DNA from: Saccharopolyspora gloriosae
GTDB taxonomy: Bacteria > Actinomycetota > Actinomycetes > Mycobacteriales > Pseudonocardiaceae
NCBI RefSeq assembly: GCF_022828475.1
Contig: NZ_CP059557.1
Location: 558,001-622,000 of the forward strand
Length of the DNA stretch: 64,000 nucleotides
Direction: 5' to 3'
Shown here one piece after another: positions 18,557 through 28,095 of the stretch. The notes beneath the pieces were generated by a model. The model was not told the DNA's origin and ran no database searches. It worked only from the letters and a program-made list of their open reading frames with translations. Position 1 is the first letter of the stretch; each line of letters starts with the position of its first letter. A program made the translations under genes and the position numbers.

Positions 18557-19972
18557 TCAGAGAGAAATGTTGAGGTCGCGGATGTACATGTACAGATCCA
18601 TGACACCGAGCGCGAGCGGCAGCACCAACGCGATCAGCACCGCTTCCAGGATGTCCACCATGCGGCGCTGCACCGGCGAGAACCGGCGGTTCGGGAACAC
18701 CACGCCGAACACCAGCGCGAGCACGCCCAGCAGCACCAACGGCGGGAACACCCACGCCACGGCCAGCGGCATCAGCGCGGTCTGCACCAGCAGTCCGACG
18801 GCCACGCCGACGGCGGCGAGCAGGCCGTTGACCAGCAGCGCCACCGCCTGGCTGCCGTTGGCGTAGTTGCGGCCGCGCAGCAGCAGCACCGCGGCGACGA
18901 CGATCGCGAACAGCGCACCCCAGACTCCGCCGCCGGGCACGGTGACGGCGAGGATCGCGCCGAGCGCGGCGGTGAGGCCGCAGCCGATGATCAGGCCGGT
19001 CATGTACTGGTGGGCGAGGCCGGTGCGGCGCTCGATCATCCGGTAGTCCGGGAAGCCCTCGTCCTCCTTGAGGTCCTCCGCGGTTCCCGGCACGTGCGGC
19101 AGCGGCAGCTTCGCCAGCTGAATCGTCAGCCTGGGCAGGACCGAGATCCCGGCGAGCCCGACGGCTCCGGCGCCCGCCGCGACACCGGCGGCGCTCGCGC
19201 CGCTCGACAGCAGCAGGGTGACGATGAACGCGAGCACCGCGAACGTCGACACGGTGGCCGCCGCGATGAACGTCACGATGCCGGTGCCGATCACCATCAG
19301 CGAGATCGCGGCGAAGATCAGCACCATCGCGCTGGCCAACAGCAACGCCGGGCGCAGGTCGTTGCCGGGAACGGCGTTCAAGCCGCCCACGAACGCCATC
19401 GGCAGCGCACCGGCCCCGGCGATCACCGTGCCGGTGGTGGCGGCGCCGTAAGCGCGGGTCACGACCGAGCCGATGCCGGTGGCGAACACCGCCACCACCA
19501 CGGCCACGATCGCGGTGATGATGTGGAACAGGATGCCGCCGAACTGGCCGGCCAGTCCTAACGAGGCCGCCGCCGCGACGAGCCCGAGCACACCCGCGGA
19601 GTGCCCGATCTTGGCCGCGGTCTCCTTCGTCCAGGGCCGGTAGCTGCCCGGTTCGGCCTCCGCGAGCGCGTCCACGACGTCGTCGTACAGCGGCGGCGGC
19701 GGATTGTCCGAACGACGCCGCAGCTGGAGCAGATCACCGTCCACGATGCCCAGCGACGCCAACGTCTGGCTGTTGTCCAACGGCTCGTCGCCGAGCTTCG
19801 CCAGGCACCAGCCGCCGTGTCGCGAACCGCCGTCGACGCTGCCCTCACGGGCCATGTCCAGCAGCATCGGCAGCAAGTCCGCCACCGCGACGTCGGCGGG
19901 AAGCGCCAAGTCGATGCGAGTATTCGGCGCCACCACTGTCACGCGGCTGAACACCGTGGTCCCGGTCGCCAC
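18557..19972 (-). CDS. eccD: Type VII secretion protein EccD
   Basis: This 471-residue protein begins with a ubiquitin-like domain of about 90 residues (FSRVTVVAPNTRIDLALPAD, with SLGIVDGDLLQLRRR at its end). It continues with about eleven hydrophobic segments, exactly the EccD plan. EccD forms the large membrane vestibule of the ESX translocon. The start codon is GTG at 19972. It is divergent from eccC, with 320 bp between them, and its transcript continues into mycP. Confidence 0.94.
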   Translation of the reverse strand: MATGTTVFSRVTVVAPNTRIDLALPADVAVADLLPMLLDMAREGSVDGGSRHGGWCLAKLGDEPLDNSQTLASLGIVDGDLLQLRRRSDNPPPPLYDDVVDALAEAEPGSYRPWTKETAAKIGHSAGVLGLVAAAASLGLAGQFGGILFHIITAIVAVVVAVFATGIGSVVTRAYGAATTGTVIAGAGALPMAFVGGLNAVPGNDLRPALLLASAMVLIFAAISLMVIGTGIVTFIAAATVSTFAVLAFIVTLLLSSGASAAGVAAGAGAVGLAGISVLPRLTIQLAKLPLPHVPGTAEDLKEDEGFPDYRMIERRTGLAHQYMTGLIIGCGLTAALGAILAVTVPGGGVWGALFAIVVAAVLLLRGRNYANGSQAVALLVNGLLAAVGVAVGLLVQTALMPLAVAWVFPPLVLLGVLALVFGVVFPNRRFSPVQRRMVDILEAVLIALVLPLALGVMDLYMYIRDLNISL

Positions 19973-20292
19973 TGAGGCCCCCTACTTCCTAGGTCCTTGC
20001 ATTTGGGTCCTTCTGCGCCTCGATCCGGCCAAGTGCGGCTTTTCTCGCCGAAAGCGGCCCGCCCGGCCGAAGAGCGCCCCTAGTATGGCCGCACCGACCA
20101 CGCGGGAGTGAAGGGTTTGGTCGAACTCGTGCCAACGGGTTCGTATCCGGTTGGTCACGGACGAACCGGAACGACCTGGGTCCTGCTGAAGTCGTTGCCG
20201 TGGACGGTACAGAATGCCGCCTGCGGCAGTAGGGGCGTCGCGACTGAGCCCGCCGCTCCACATTGCTTCGACATGAAAGGTTGCTGCCTCCG
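19973..20292. other. Divergent eccD/eccC regulatory region
   Basis: This 320-bp gap contains the promoters for both halves of the secretion locus. TAGTAT at 20081-20086 is a plausible -10 box for eccC. No matching -35 element or clear operator was found. No small gene is supported. Confidence 0.45.
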
Positions 20293-23200
20293 GTGAGCAC
20301 GCTGCAGTTCAAGCGAACGCCACGCATGGCCGCTCCGAGGCCTCCGGGCGGGGAGGTGCACCTCGAACCGCCACCTGAGATCCCTCGGGTGATTCCGGGC
20401 AACATCGTCCAAAAGGTGCTGCCGGGCGTCATGATCGTGGCGTCCCTCGGGATGATGGTCTTCATGCTTCAGCGGGCGAAAGACAACCCGATGATGATGA
20501 TGATGCCGATGATGATGCTCGTATCGACCTTCGGGATGATCGCGGGCGGCGGCAAGGACGGCGGCCAGAAGAAGGCCGAGATGAACGAGGACCGCAAGGA
20601 CTACCTGCGCTACCTCGGTCAGATGCGCGACCGCGCCCGCGAAGCCGCCGACGAGCAGCGGCTGGCGCGCGAGTGGGTGCACCCGGACCCGCAGACGCTG
20701 TGGTCGGTCGCCAGCGGCACGCGGCGAATGTGGGAGCGGCGGCCGAACGACAACGACTTCTGCCAGGTCCGCGTCGGCCGCGGCTCGCAGCGGCTGGAGA
20801 CGCGCCTGGTGCCGCCGCAGACCGGGCCGGTCGACGAACTGGAGCCGATCACCACGCTGGCGCTGCGCCGTTTCGTGCGCGCCCACTCGCTGGTGTCGGA
20901 ACTGCCGATCGCCACCTCGCTGCGCGGTTTCGCCGCCGTCGGCCTGCAAGGGGAGCGCGCGCTCACCCGCGGGCTCGCGCGGGCGATGCTGACCCAGCTG
21001 GCCACGTTCCACTCGCCGAACGACGTGATCATCGCGGTCGCCTCCAGCGGGCGTTCCCGCACCGAGTGGGACTGGGTGAAGTGGCTGCCGCACGCGCAGC
21101 ACCCCACCGAGACCGACGGCATCGGACCGATGCGGCTGATGGCCGGTTCGTTGTGGGGCATCGAGGAGATGCTCGCCGAGCAACTCGACGAGCGTCCTCG
21201 GTTCCAGCGCAACGCGGCCCCGCCGGACGGCCAGCCGCACATCGTGATCCTGCTCGACGACGCCGAGATCAGCCGCGAGGAGCAGCTGATCGTCGAAGGT
21301 GGGCTCGCCGGTGTGACGATCATCGATCTGTCCGATGTGCTCGGTCAGATCACCCAGCGCCGCGGCATGCGCATCGTGGTCGAGGCCGACCGCATCGGCG
21401 CCCGCGGCCCGGCCAGCGTGGAATGGTTCGGCGAGCCGGACTCGCTGACCATGGAAGAGGCCACCGCGGTGGCCCGGCTGATGTCGCCGTACCGCATCGC
21501 GGCGGGCACCTCGACCGTCGAGGACAGCGGCACTCTCGAACCGCTGACCACCCAGCTCAACTACATCGAGCAGCTCGGTCTCGCCGGTGACCCCGTCACC
21601 TTCGACCTCAACGAGGCGTGGCGCCCGCGGCCGAAGGAAGACCTCTACCGGGTCGCCATCGGTCCCGGTGAGCAGGGCGAGATCATTCACCTGGACATCA
21701 AGGAGACCGCCTCCAACGGCATGGGGCCGCACGGCCTGTGCATCGGTGCGACCGGTTCCGGTAAGTCCGAGTTCCTGCGCACCATCGTGCTGGGGCTGCT
21801 GGCCACGCATTCCTCCGAGTCGTTGAACTTCGTGCTCGTCGACTTCAAGGGCGGTGCGACGTTCAACGGGTTCGAGACCGCCCCGCACGTGTCGGCGAGC
21901 ATCTCCAACCTCGGTGACGACTCCACGCTGGTCGACCGCATGCAGGACGCGCTGGCCGGGGAGACGAACCGTCGGCAGGAAGTGCTGGACAAGGCGAAGG
22001 CGAAGAACGTCTGGGACTACCGGAAGCTCTACGAGGCCGGGGACGCCAACGCCCAGGAACCGCTGCCCGCGCTGTTCGTGGTCATCGACGAGTTCGGTGA
22101 GCTGCTGCAGGCGAAGCCGGAGTTCGCGGACCTGTTCGCCAAGATCGGCCGCGTGGGTCGTTCGCTGCAGGTCCACCTGCTGCTGGCCTCCCAGCGGCTG
22201 GAGGAGGGCAAGCTGCGCGGCCTGGACGCGCACCTTTCCTACCGGATCGGTCTGAAGACGTTCAACGCCTCCGAGTCCCGTGCCGCGATCGGCATCCCGG
22301 ACGCCGCCGACCTGCCCGCCTCCGGTGGTCACGGGTACCTCAAGCACCCGGAGGGCATGGAACGCTTCCGCGCCTCCTACGTTTCCGGGCACCTGCACCA
22401 GACCAGTGGCCGGCGCCCGATGGGGCAGGCCGCGTCGCCGGTGACGGGGGAGAAGCGTCCTCGCTACTTCATCCCGGACTTCATCGAGAAGCCCCCGGAG
22501 CCCGAGACGCCGCTGGAGGAGGAGCCCAAGGAGAAGAAGGTGGACGAGCTCGCGCCCACCGACTTCCAACTGGTGATCCGGAAGGTCGAAGGGGCGGGGC
22601 CGCCCGCGCACTCGGTGTGGCTGCCGCCGCTGGACGTGCCGCCCACGCTGGACGGTCTGCTGCCGCCGCTGCAGGCCACCGATGACCGCGGTTACACCTC
22701 GGCCGGTTCGGCGGGCAGCGGCAAGCTGGAAGTGCCGATCGGCCTGGTCGACGTGCCTTACAACCAGCGCCAGGACCACCTGATCCTGAAGTTCGCCAAC
22801 GGTTCCGAGGGCAACGGGGCCGTCGTCGGCGGGCCGCAGACCGGCAAGTCGAACCTGCTGCGGACCATGATCACGTCGATGGCGCTCTCGCACACCCCGC
22901 AGGAGGTGCAGTTCTACTGCATCGACCTCGGTGGCGGTTCGCTGTCGGCGCTGCGGAACCTGCCGCACGTCGGCGCGTACGGCAACCGGCGCGACCTGGA
23001 CACGGTGCGCCGCACCATCGCCGAGGTCAAATCGCTGGTGGCGGCGCGCGAAGGACGGTTCCAGGAGGCGGGCATCGACTCGATGGCCGACTTCCGCAAC
23101 CGCAAGCGCCGCGGCGAGATCACCAACGACCCCTACGGCGACGTCTTCCTGATCGTCGACGGCTGGGAGGCGTTCCGCGCCGAGTCCGAACTGGAATCGC

Positions 23201-24420
23201 TCGAACCGGAGATCAACAACCTGGTCCAGCAGGGCCTGGCGTTCGGCGTCCACGTGTTCCTCGCGGCGAACCGGTGGGCGGGCATCCGCCCCCAGCTCAA
23301 GGACGCGCTGGGCACCCGGATGGAGCTGCGGCTCGGTGACCCCGGTGAGTCCGAGTTCGACCGCAAGATCGCCAAGATCGTCCCGATCGGGCGTCCCGGC
23401 CGCGGTCTGCACCCGTCGGGGCTGCACTTCCTCACGGCACTGCCCCGAGTGGACAGCGAGCAGCTCAGCGAACGCGTCAAGGCCGAGGCCACGCGCGTCG
23501 CCGAGGTCGAGAAGGCCATCCAGGAAGGACGCGCCCCCGAGGGCTCGCCGGACCCGCGACCCGCGTGGGAGCTCTACAACGAGGACCTCGCCGACGGTGT
23601 CGCCGACCTGGTCAACCGGGTCAAGAGTTCCTGGAAGGGGCGGCCCGCCCCGCAGGTCCGGCTGCTGCCGGAGCTGCTGCCCTACGAGCAACTGCCCGCC
23701 AAGGAGCAGCAGCCGCGGCCGCACCTGGTGCCGATCGGCATCAACGAGGACGGGCTCAACCCGGTCTACCTGGACTTCAAGGCGGAGCCGCACTTCTACG
23801 CGTTCGGCGAGCGCGAGTCGGGCAAGACCTCGTTGCTGCGCACCATCGTGCAAGGCATCACGACCCGCTACACGCCGCAGGAGGCGATGATCCTCCTGGT
23901 CGACGTGCGGCGGACGATGCTGGGCGTCGTCCAGACCCCGCACCTGATGGAGTACGCGGTCAGCGTGGACCAGCTCAAGAACAACGTGCGCGACGTGGGC
24001 GCCGCGCTGAAGAAGCGGATGCCCGGCCCGGACGTCACGCAGGACCAGCTGCGCAACCGCTCCTGGTGGAAGGGGCCGGACCTGTTCATCGTGGTCGACG
24101 ACTACGAGCTCATCTCCCCGCAGGGCAACAACCCGCTGGCGCCGCTGGCGGAGTACGTCGCGCAGGCCTCCGACGTGGGTCTGCACATGGTGATCGCCCG
24201 CAACTCGGGCAACGCCAGCCGCGCGCTGTTCGAGCCGATCATCGGCAAGATGCGGGAGGTCTCGGCGCCCGGTCTCGCGATGAGCGCGAACAAGGACGAC
24301 GGCCAGCTCGTCGGCAACGTCAAGTCGCGGCAGCTGCCGACGGGGCGCGGCACGATGGTCAGCCGCACCTTGCGCGGCGGCCCGCAGCTGATCCAGACGG
24401 CGCACATCCAGCCGGAGTGA
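20293..24420 (+). CDS. eccC: Type VII secretion ATPase EccC (fused EccCa/EccCb)
   Basis: The 1375-residue protein is the motor of the ESX system. Two membrane helices lie near residues 38-78 (with MMMMMPMMM), followed by three FtsK/SpoIIIE-type ATPase domains. Walker A motifs are GATGSGKSE (about 485), GGPQTGKSN (about 845) and GERESGKTS (about 1171). Walker B motifs are LFVVIDEFGELL, VFLIVDGWEAF and LFIVVDDYELI; the last two lack the usual Glu, as in other EccC proteins where domain 1 is the active ATPase. EccCa and EccCb are fused into one chain, as in ESX-4. The GTG at 20293 begins STLQFKRTPR, a typical EccC N-terminus, with only a weak ribosome binding site. Confidence 0.96.
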   Translation: MSTLQFKRTPRMAAPRPPGGEVHLEPPPEIPRVIPGNIVQKVLPGVMIVASLGMMVFMLQRAKDNPMMMMMPMMMLVSTFGMIAGGGKDGGQKKAEMNEDRKDYLRYLGQMRDRAREAADEQRLAREWVHPDPQTLWSVASGTRRMWERRPNDNDFCQVRVGRGSQRLETRLVPPQTGPVDELEPITTLALRRFVRAHSLVSELPIATSLRGFAAVGLQGERALTRGLARAMLTQLATFHSPNDVIIAVASSGRSRTEWDWVKWLPHAQHPTETDGIGPMRLMAGSLWGIEEMLAEQLDERPRFQRNAAPPDGQPHIVILLDDAEISREEQLIVEGGLAGVTIIDLSDVLGQITQRRGMRIVVEADRIGARGPASVEWFGEPDSLTMEEATAVARLMSPYRIAAGTSTVEDSGTLEPLTTQLNYIEQLGLAGDPVTFDLNEAWRPRPKEDLYRVAIGPGEQGEIIHLDIKETASNGMGPHGLCIGATGSGKSEFLRTIVLGLLATHSSESLNFVLVDFKGGATFNGFETAPHVSASISNLGDDSTLVDRMQDALAGETNRRQEVLDKAKAKNVWDYRKLYEAGDANAQEPLPALFVVIDEFGELLQAKPEFADLFAKIGRVGRSLQVHLLLASQRLEEGKLRGLDAHLSYRIGLKTFNASESRAAIGIPDAADLPASGGHGYLKHPEGMERFRASYVSGHLHQTSGRRPMGQAASPVTGEKRPRYFIPDFIEKPPEPETPLEEEPKEKKVDELAPTDFQLVIRKVEGAGPPAHSVWLPPLDVPPTLDGLLPPLQATDDRGYTSAGSAGSGKLEVPIGLVDVPYNQRQDHLILKFANGSEGNGAVVGGPQTGKSNLLRTMITSMALSHTPQEVQFYCIDLGGGSLSALRNLPHVGAYGNRRDLDTVRRTIAEVKSLVAAREGRFQEAGIDSMADFRNRKRRGEITNDPYGDVFLIVDGWEAFRAESELESLEPEINNLVQQGLAFGVHVFLAANRWAGIRPQLKDALGTRMELRLGDPGESEFDRKIAKIVPIGRPGRGLHPSGLHFLTALPRVDSEQLSERVKAEATRVAEVEKAIQEGRAPEGSPDPRPAWELYNEDLADGVADLVNRVKSSWKGRPAPQVRLLPELLPYEQLPAKEQQPRPHLVPIGINEDGLNPVYLDFKAEPHFYAFGERESGKTSLLRTIVQGITTRYTPQEAMILLVDVRRTMLGVVQTPHLMEYAVSVDQLKNNVRDVGAALKKRMPGPDVTQDQLRNRSWWKGPDLFIVVDDYELISPQGNNPLAPLAEYVAQASDVGLHMVIARNSGNASRALFEPIIGKMREVSAPGLAMSANKDDGQLVGNVKSRQLPTGRGTMVSRTLRGGPQLIQTAHIQPE

Positions 24421-24442
24421 TCGGCGGACTCCGCTGAGCAGT

Positions 24443-24486
24443 ACGACGAACCTCCCTCATCCGCGCGGTGGTGGGAGGTTCGTCGT
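24443..24486 (+). terminator. Terminator-like hairpin after eccC
   Basis: ACGACGAACCTCCC at 24443-24456 pairs perfectly over 14 bp with 24473-24486, with a 16-nt loop. There is no T tract, so it may be a rho-assisted terminator or a 3'-end stabiliser. Confidence 0.55.
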
Positions 24487-24538
24487 CGCTCTCGGTGAAT
24501 GACACGATCGAGCGAAGATCTTCGTCGGCCGTCGCGCC

Positions 24539-24544
24539 TAAGGT
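24539..24544 (+). promoter_or_regulatory. Candidate -10 box for the XRE regulator
   Basis: TAAGGT lies exactly 7 nt before the ATG at 24552, with no ribosome binding site, suggesting a leaderless transcript. Confidence 0.5.
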
Positions 24545-24551
24545 GTGGGCC

Positions 24552-25439
24552 ATGTCGGATACCCCCCGAGCCCGGGCGCTGGGAAAGGAATTACGCCTCG
24601 CGCGTGAGCAATCCGGTATGACACTGCGCCAGCTCGGCGACCTGATCGGTTGTTCGGAGGCGAAGGTCAGCCGGATGGAGACGGCACGCCGTCGCCTCTC
24701 CACGAATTCCGTGCGCGCATTCCTGGATGCGGTCGACGTGCGCGGTGCGAACCGGGATCGACTGCTCCGGCTCGCGTACGACATCGACGAACCGGTTTGG
24801 TACGAATCCGGTATCGGACTGCCCGCGCAGCTCACCGAACTCATCGACGCGGAAAACCGCGCGGTGGGCATCACCGAAGCATCCGAAGTCCTCATTCCCG
24901 GCCTGCTGCAGATTCCCGATTACGCCCGCGCCTTGTTCGTCGCCACCGATGTCCCCGCGGAGCAGCTGGAACGGCTCGTCGCGGCCCGCCTTTCCCGGCA
25001 GCGGATTCTGGAGCGCGCCGATCCGGTGCGGTACCTGGTCCTGCTGGACGAGGCCGCGTTGTGCCGCGCGGTGGGTGGGCCTGCGGTGATGGCCGCCCAG
25101 CTGCACGCGGTGCTCGACGTCTGCCGGGAACCGAACATCACGGTGCAGGTGGTGCCGTTCGCGGCCGGTGCGCACACCGGGCTGGACGGGCCGTTCCTGC
25201 TGCTGGAGTTCGCCCGGAGCAGACCGACGGTCCACTTGGAACAGCGCCGTTGCGGTGCTTTCCTGGATGACCCAGAAGACGTAACGCCCTTTCAGCACGC
25301 TCGTTCTAGGCTATGCCGAACGGCGCTCAGTCCGAGTTGTTCGTTGGAACTCATCGCGGCTTATGCGCACAGGTACGAGTGCTGGGAGGGCACCGCACAT
25401 GGGGACGGGACGTTGGCGGAAATCGAGTTACAGCGGTAG
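24552..25439 (+). CDS. XRE family regulator with DUF5753 (Scr1/WhiJ-like)
   Basis: The 295-residue protein starts with a Cro/C1 helix-turn-helix (RALGKELRLAREQSGMTLRQ, then LGDLIGCSEAKVSRMETARR). From about residue 100 it has the DUF5753 domain found in actinomycete WhiJ/Scr1-type regulators (IPGLLQIPDYARALF, LERLVAARLSRQ, VQVVPFAAGAHTGLDGPFLL). These proteins are normally encoded next to a small DUF397 protein, as here. In Streptomyces such pairs affect development and antibiotic production; some are annotated as toxin-antitoxin-like. It overlaps the DUF397 start by 41 nt. Its position inside a secretion locus, after eccC, suggests a later insertion. Confidence 0.88.
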   Translation: MSDTPRARALGKELRLAREQSGMTLRQLGDLIGCSEAKVSRMETARRRLSTNSVRAFLDAVDVRGANRDRLLRLAYDIDEPVWYESGIGLPAQLTELIDAENRAVGITEASEVLIPGLLQIPDYARALFVATDVPAEQLERLVAARLSRQRILERADPVRYLVLLDEAALCRAVGGPAVMAAQLHAVLDVCREPNITVQVVPFAAGAHTGLDGPFLLLEFARSRPTVHLEQRRCGAFLDDPEDVTPFQHARSRLCRTALSPSCSLELIAAYAHRYECWEGTAHGDGTLAEIELQR

Positions 25440-25575
25440 TCAATCGGCATGCGTAGAGGTGGGGTCCCTCGCGATGCGGGTCGATGTCCGCGATTCAAAA
25501 GATCAGACCGAGGTGCTGTGCTTCCGGCGCGATCAATGGCGCACATTCTTAGCCGAGCTCAAGTACTCGGACTGA
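25399..25575 (+). CDS. DUF397 domain protein
   Basis: This 58-residue protein has the compact DUF397 signature: RWRKSSYSGSQSACVEV at the N-terminus, then VDVRDSKDQTEVLCF and WRTFLAELK at the end. DUF397 proteins accompany WhiJ-like regulators in actinomycetes and are thought to bind or modulate them. It overlaps the end of the regulator gene in another frame, so translation is coupled. The ATG at 25399 fits the family's usual length. Confidence 0.85.
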   Translation: MGTGRWRKSSYSGSQSACVEVGSLAMRVDVRDSKDQTEVLCFRRDQWRTFLAELKYSD

Positions 25576-26009
25576 TCCTCGTCCACGACGCCCTGAATTC
25601 GCCGCGCGGGCGCGGTCCGCAGGGCGTGCTCATCGGAATGTGTGGGCAGTCGTTGATGCCGGCCGGAACGAATGGCCTCCGGTCGGCATCGCCGCCTCCG
25701 GAGCCGCTCGGCGATGCCGGTAGCCTGCGAGACGCCTGGGTGGCAGGCGGCAGGCGAATCAGCGCCGCACCGTTCGAGCAAAACCGAGGCATCGCGTCAA
25801 GAGCCGGTCGCGAAAGCCATCCGATCGAGGGCAGACTGTTGAACCGTGCGCACCCTCGGCCTCTAGGGTGCTCGGTGGATTCGGGATCGGAGCCCGACTC
25901 GCGCGAACCGTTCGGGGGAATCTGGGTTCGCGCACGGTTCGTCCCGCCGCAAGAGCGGCCCGGCGAAGGCACCGCCGCGACCACGCGGTGGTGCGCGAAG
26001 GAGTAGTGG
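25576..26009 (+). promoter_or_regulatory. 434-bp gap with a candidate promoter
   Basis: No gene is supported here. TTGAAC at 25839-25844 and TAGGGT at 25864-25869 are 19 bp apart and resemble a vegetative promoter for the gene at 26010, leaving a leader of about 130 nt. An AAGGAG ribosome binding site lies at 25998-26003. Confidence 0.45.
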
Positions 26010-27827
26010 GTGTCCCTGCACGTCTCGGTCGACTTCGGCACCTCCAGCACGTGCACCGTGGTCTCCGTCGGCGGCGGTGAACCGCAGGTGGTCGTCATAG
26101 ACGGCCAGCCGCTGGTGCCGTCGGCGGTGTTCGCCGCGGCCGACGGCACCCTGTTCGTCGGTCACGAGGCGGAGCGGCAGGCCGCCGTCGACCCGTCCAG
26201 GTTCGAACCGCACCCCAAACGCCGCGTCGACGAAGGCGAACTACTGCTCGGCAGCAGCGTGCTGCGGGTCGGCGACGTGGTGCGCTCCGTGCTGCACCGA
26301 GCCGTGGGCGAAGCCCGCCGCTTCGCCGGTGGCGCCGGCGTCGACCTGCTCGTGCTCACCCACCCCGCCGACTGGGGCGCGGTCCGCGCGGGAGTGCTGC
26401 GCCAAGCCGCCGCCGGTTTGGCCAAGGAACTGGTGCTGGTCCCCGAACCCGTTGCCGCCGCGGTGTTCCACTCCGCGGGCCACGGCCTGCCGGACGGGGG
26501 AGCGCTGGCCGTGCTCGACCTCGGTGGCGGCACCGTCGACGCGAGCGTCGTGTGCAAGCAGGGACAGACGTTCCGGGTGCTGGCGACCAAGGGCGACCCG
26601 AACTTCGGCGGCGCCGACATCGATCAGGCGCTGCTGGAGCACATCGGAACCGTCGTGTCCGGAATGGACCCGGCCGCGTGGCACAAGCTCGTAGAAGGCC
26701 GGGAGATGGCCGACCGGCGCAGGCGGCGAGTGTTACGACAGGACGTGCGGGGCGCGAAGGAGACGTTGTCCCGGCACACCTACACCGATGTGCCCATGCC
26801 GCCGCCGTTCTCCGACGCGCACGTGACCCGCGCCGACCTGGAACGCCTGGTGGCCGCGCCGCTCGCGCGGGCCGCGGACCTGGTGCTGGCGACGCTGCAC
26901 GACGGGCAGGTCCCCCGGGAACGGCTCGCAGGCGTGTTCCTCGTCGGCGGATCCAGCCGGATTCCCCTGGTGGCCAGGCTGATCCACGAGCGCGTCGGCG
27001 TGCTGCCGACCACCCTGGACCAGCCGGAGACGGTCGTGGCGAGGGGTGCGCTGCGTGCGGTGCGGCTCGATCCGGAACGCACCGGCGGACTCGCCCCTGC
27101 GGGCGGGCACCGGGGCACGAACATGCCGACCGTGCGCCATCCCGTGGCGGGCGGGCCGCAGCAGACCTGGGCGCGACGGTCCGCGGCACCGGCGGACGAC
27201 TCGCTCAGCCGCGCCTCGACCGTCGTGATCGGCGGCAGCGACCGAACTCGCCCCGTGTTCCACACGCCCGCCCCGCCTCGGCGGCCGATGCGGCCGTGGC
27301 TGCTGGCCGGTGGTGCGGTGGCCGCGCTCGCCGTGGTGATCGTGGCCGTGGTGCTTCTGGTCCAGGCCACCAGCGGCGAGGCGGCGGCCCCGTCGCGGCA
27401 CGTCGCGCAGTACGAGTATTCGTTCGACTACCCCGGAAACTGGCAGCAGACCGGCGGCGATCCTCAGCTGTGGCAGACGGTGATCGCGCCGCCGGCCGGC
27501 GGGGACGACCTGATCGTGGTGCAGCAGGGCGACCTCGGGTACGACACCGAGGAAGGGCGGGTGCGCGCCGTCGACGACCTGCGCGCCCAGTACGACCGGT
27601 TGAACGCGCAGGGCGGCCGGTTCTCGGACTTCGACGACGAGCTCTCCTACGCGGGCCGGGACGTCGTGTACTACCGGGAAGGGCTGCCAGGGGCGACCGT
27701 GGAGTGGTTCGTGGTGCACCGGGGGAACTACCAGGTCAGCATCGGTTGCCGGTACACCGCGGCGGGCAAGCCGGAAGTGGAGTCCGCCTGCGAGCGGGTC
27801 GTGTCCTCGCTGGACGTCGGACCCTGA
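26010..27827 (+). CDS. Hsp70-like type VII secretion-associated protein (Rv3446c-type)
   Basis: The 605-residue chimera has an Hsp70/actin-type ATPase domain at its N-terminus: phosphate-1 DFGTSST at 8-14, phosphate-2 LDLGGGTVDAS near 170, and adenosine motif VFLVGGSSRIP near 312. There is no Hsp70 substrate-binding domain. Instead, a disordered linker, one membrane helix (about 428-452) and an external domain of about 150 residues follow, the last resembling the C-terminal domain shared by Rv3446c-type ESX-4 proteins. The helix orientation places the ATPase inside and the C-terminal domain outside. A GTG start at 26010 follows AAGGAG. It probably assists the secretion complex, but the mechanism is unknown. 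Confidence 0.87.
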   Translation: MSLHVSVDFGTSSTCTVVSVGGGEPQVVVIDGQPLVPSAVFAAADGTLFVGHEAERQAAVDPSRFEPHPKRRVDEGELLLGSSVLRVGDVVRSVLHRAVGEARRFAGGAGVDLLVLTHPADWGAVRAGVLRQAAAGLAKELVLVPEPVAAAVFHSAGHGLPDGGALAVLDLGGGTVDASVVCKQGQTFRVLATKGDPNFGGADIDQALLEHIGTVVSGMDPAAWHKLVEGREMADRRRRRVLRQDVRGAKETLSRHTYTDVPMPPPFSDAHVTRADLERLVAAPLARAADLVLATLHDGQVPRERLAGVFLVGGSSRIPLVARLIHERVGVLPTTLDQPETVVARGALRAVRLDPERTGGLAPAGGHRGTNMPTVRHPVAGGPQQTWARRSAAPADDSLSRASTVVIGGSDRTRPVFHTPAPPRRPMRPWLLAGGAVAALAVVIVAVVLLVQATSGEAAAPSRHVAQYEYSFDYPGNWQQTGGDPQLWQTVIAPPAGGDDLIVVQQGDLGYDTEEGRVRAVDDLRAQYDRLNAQGGRFSDFDDELSYAGRDVVYYREGLPGATVEWFVVHRGNYQVSIGCRYTAAGKPEVESACERVVSSLDVGP

Positions 27828-28095
27828 GCTTTTCGCGGCGGAGCCTTCCCGGCGGGAGTTCGAAAAATCGGTAGCGGTTGCAAATCGCTATTGCGAATCG
27901 AGTTCTCCGGGGTTGTCGGAGCGGCTTGCTCCACTTATTTCGCAATCGCTAATGGCTTTTGACCTGCGGGTTTCGTGTTCTTCGTTCACAGGAGCAACTG
28001 TTTGCGGAAAAGCCGGGACAGGGCGGAACCGAACGTGGCAATGTCTGCGTCGTAGGTTCATCGATCTTCGAGCAACGAATGAAGGGGGCTCACCT

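Noticed and set aside
20155-24405. Very long open frame antisense to eccC (over 1400 codons)
   Set aside because: It lies wholly opposite a certain eccC gene. Its product is His/Arg/Gln-rich without any domain, an artefact of high-GC third positions. Similar antisense frames over the permease, malate synthase and glmS were dropped for the same reason.
25449-26006. Reading frame across the gap before the Hsp70-like gene
   Set aside because: It overlaps the DUF397 gene out of frame, has mixed shadow composition and no ribosome binding site.
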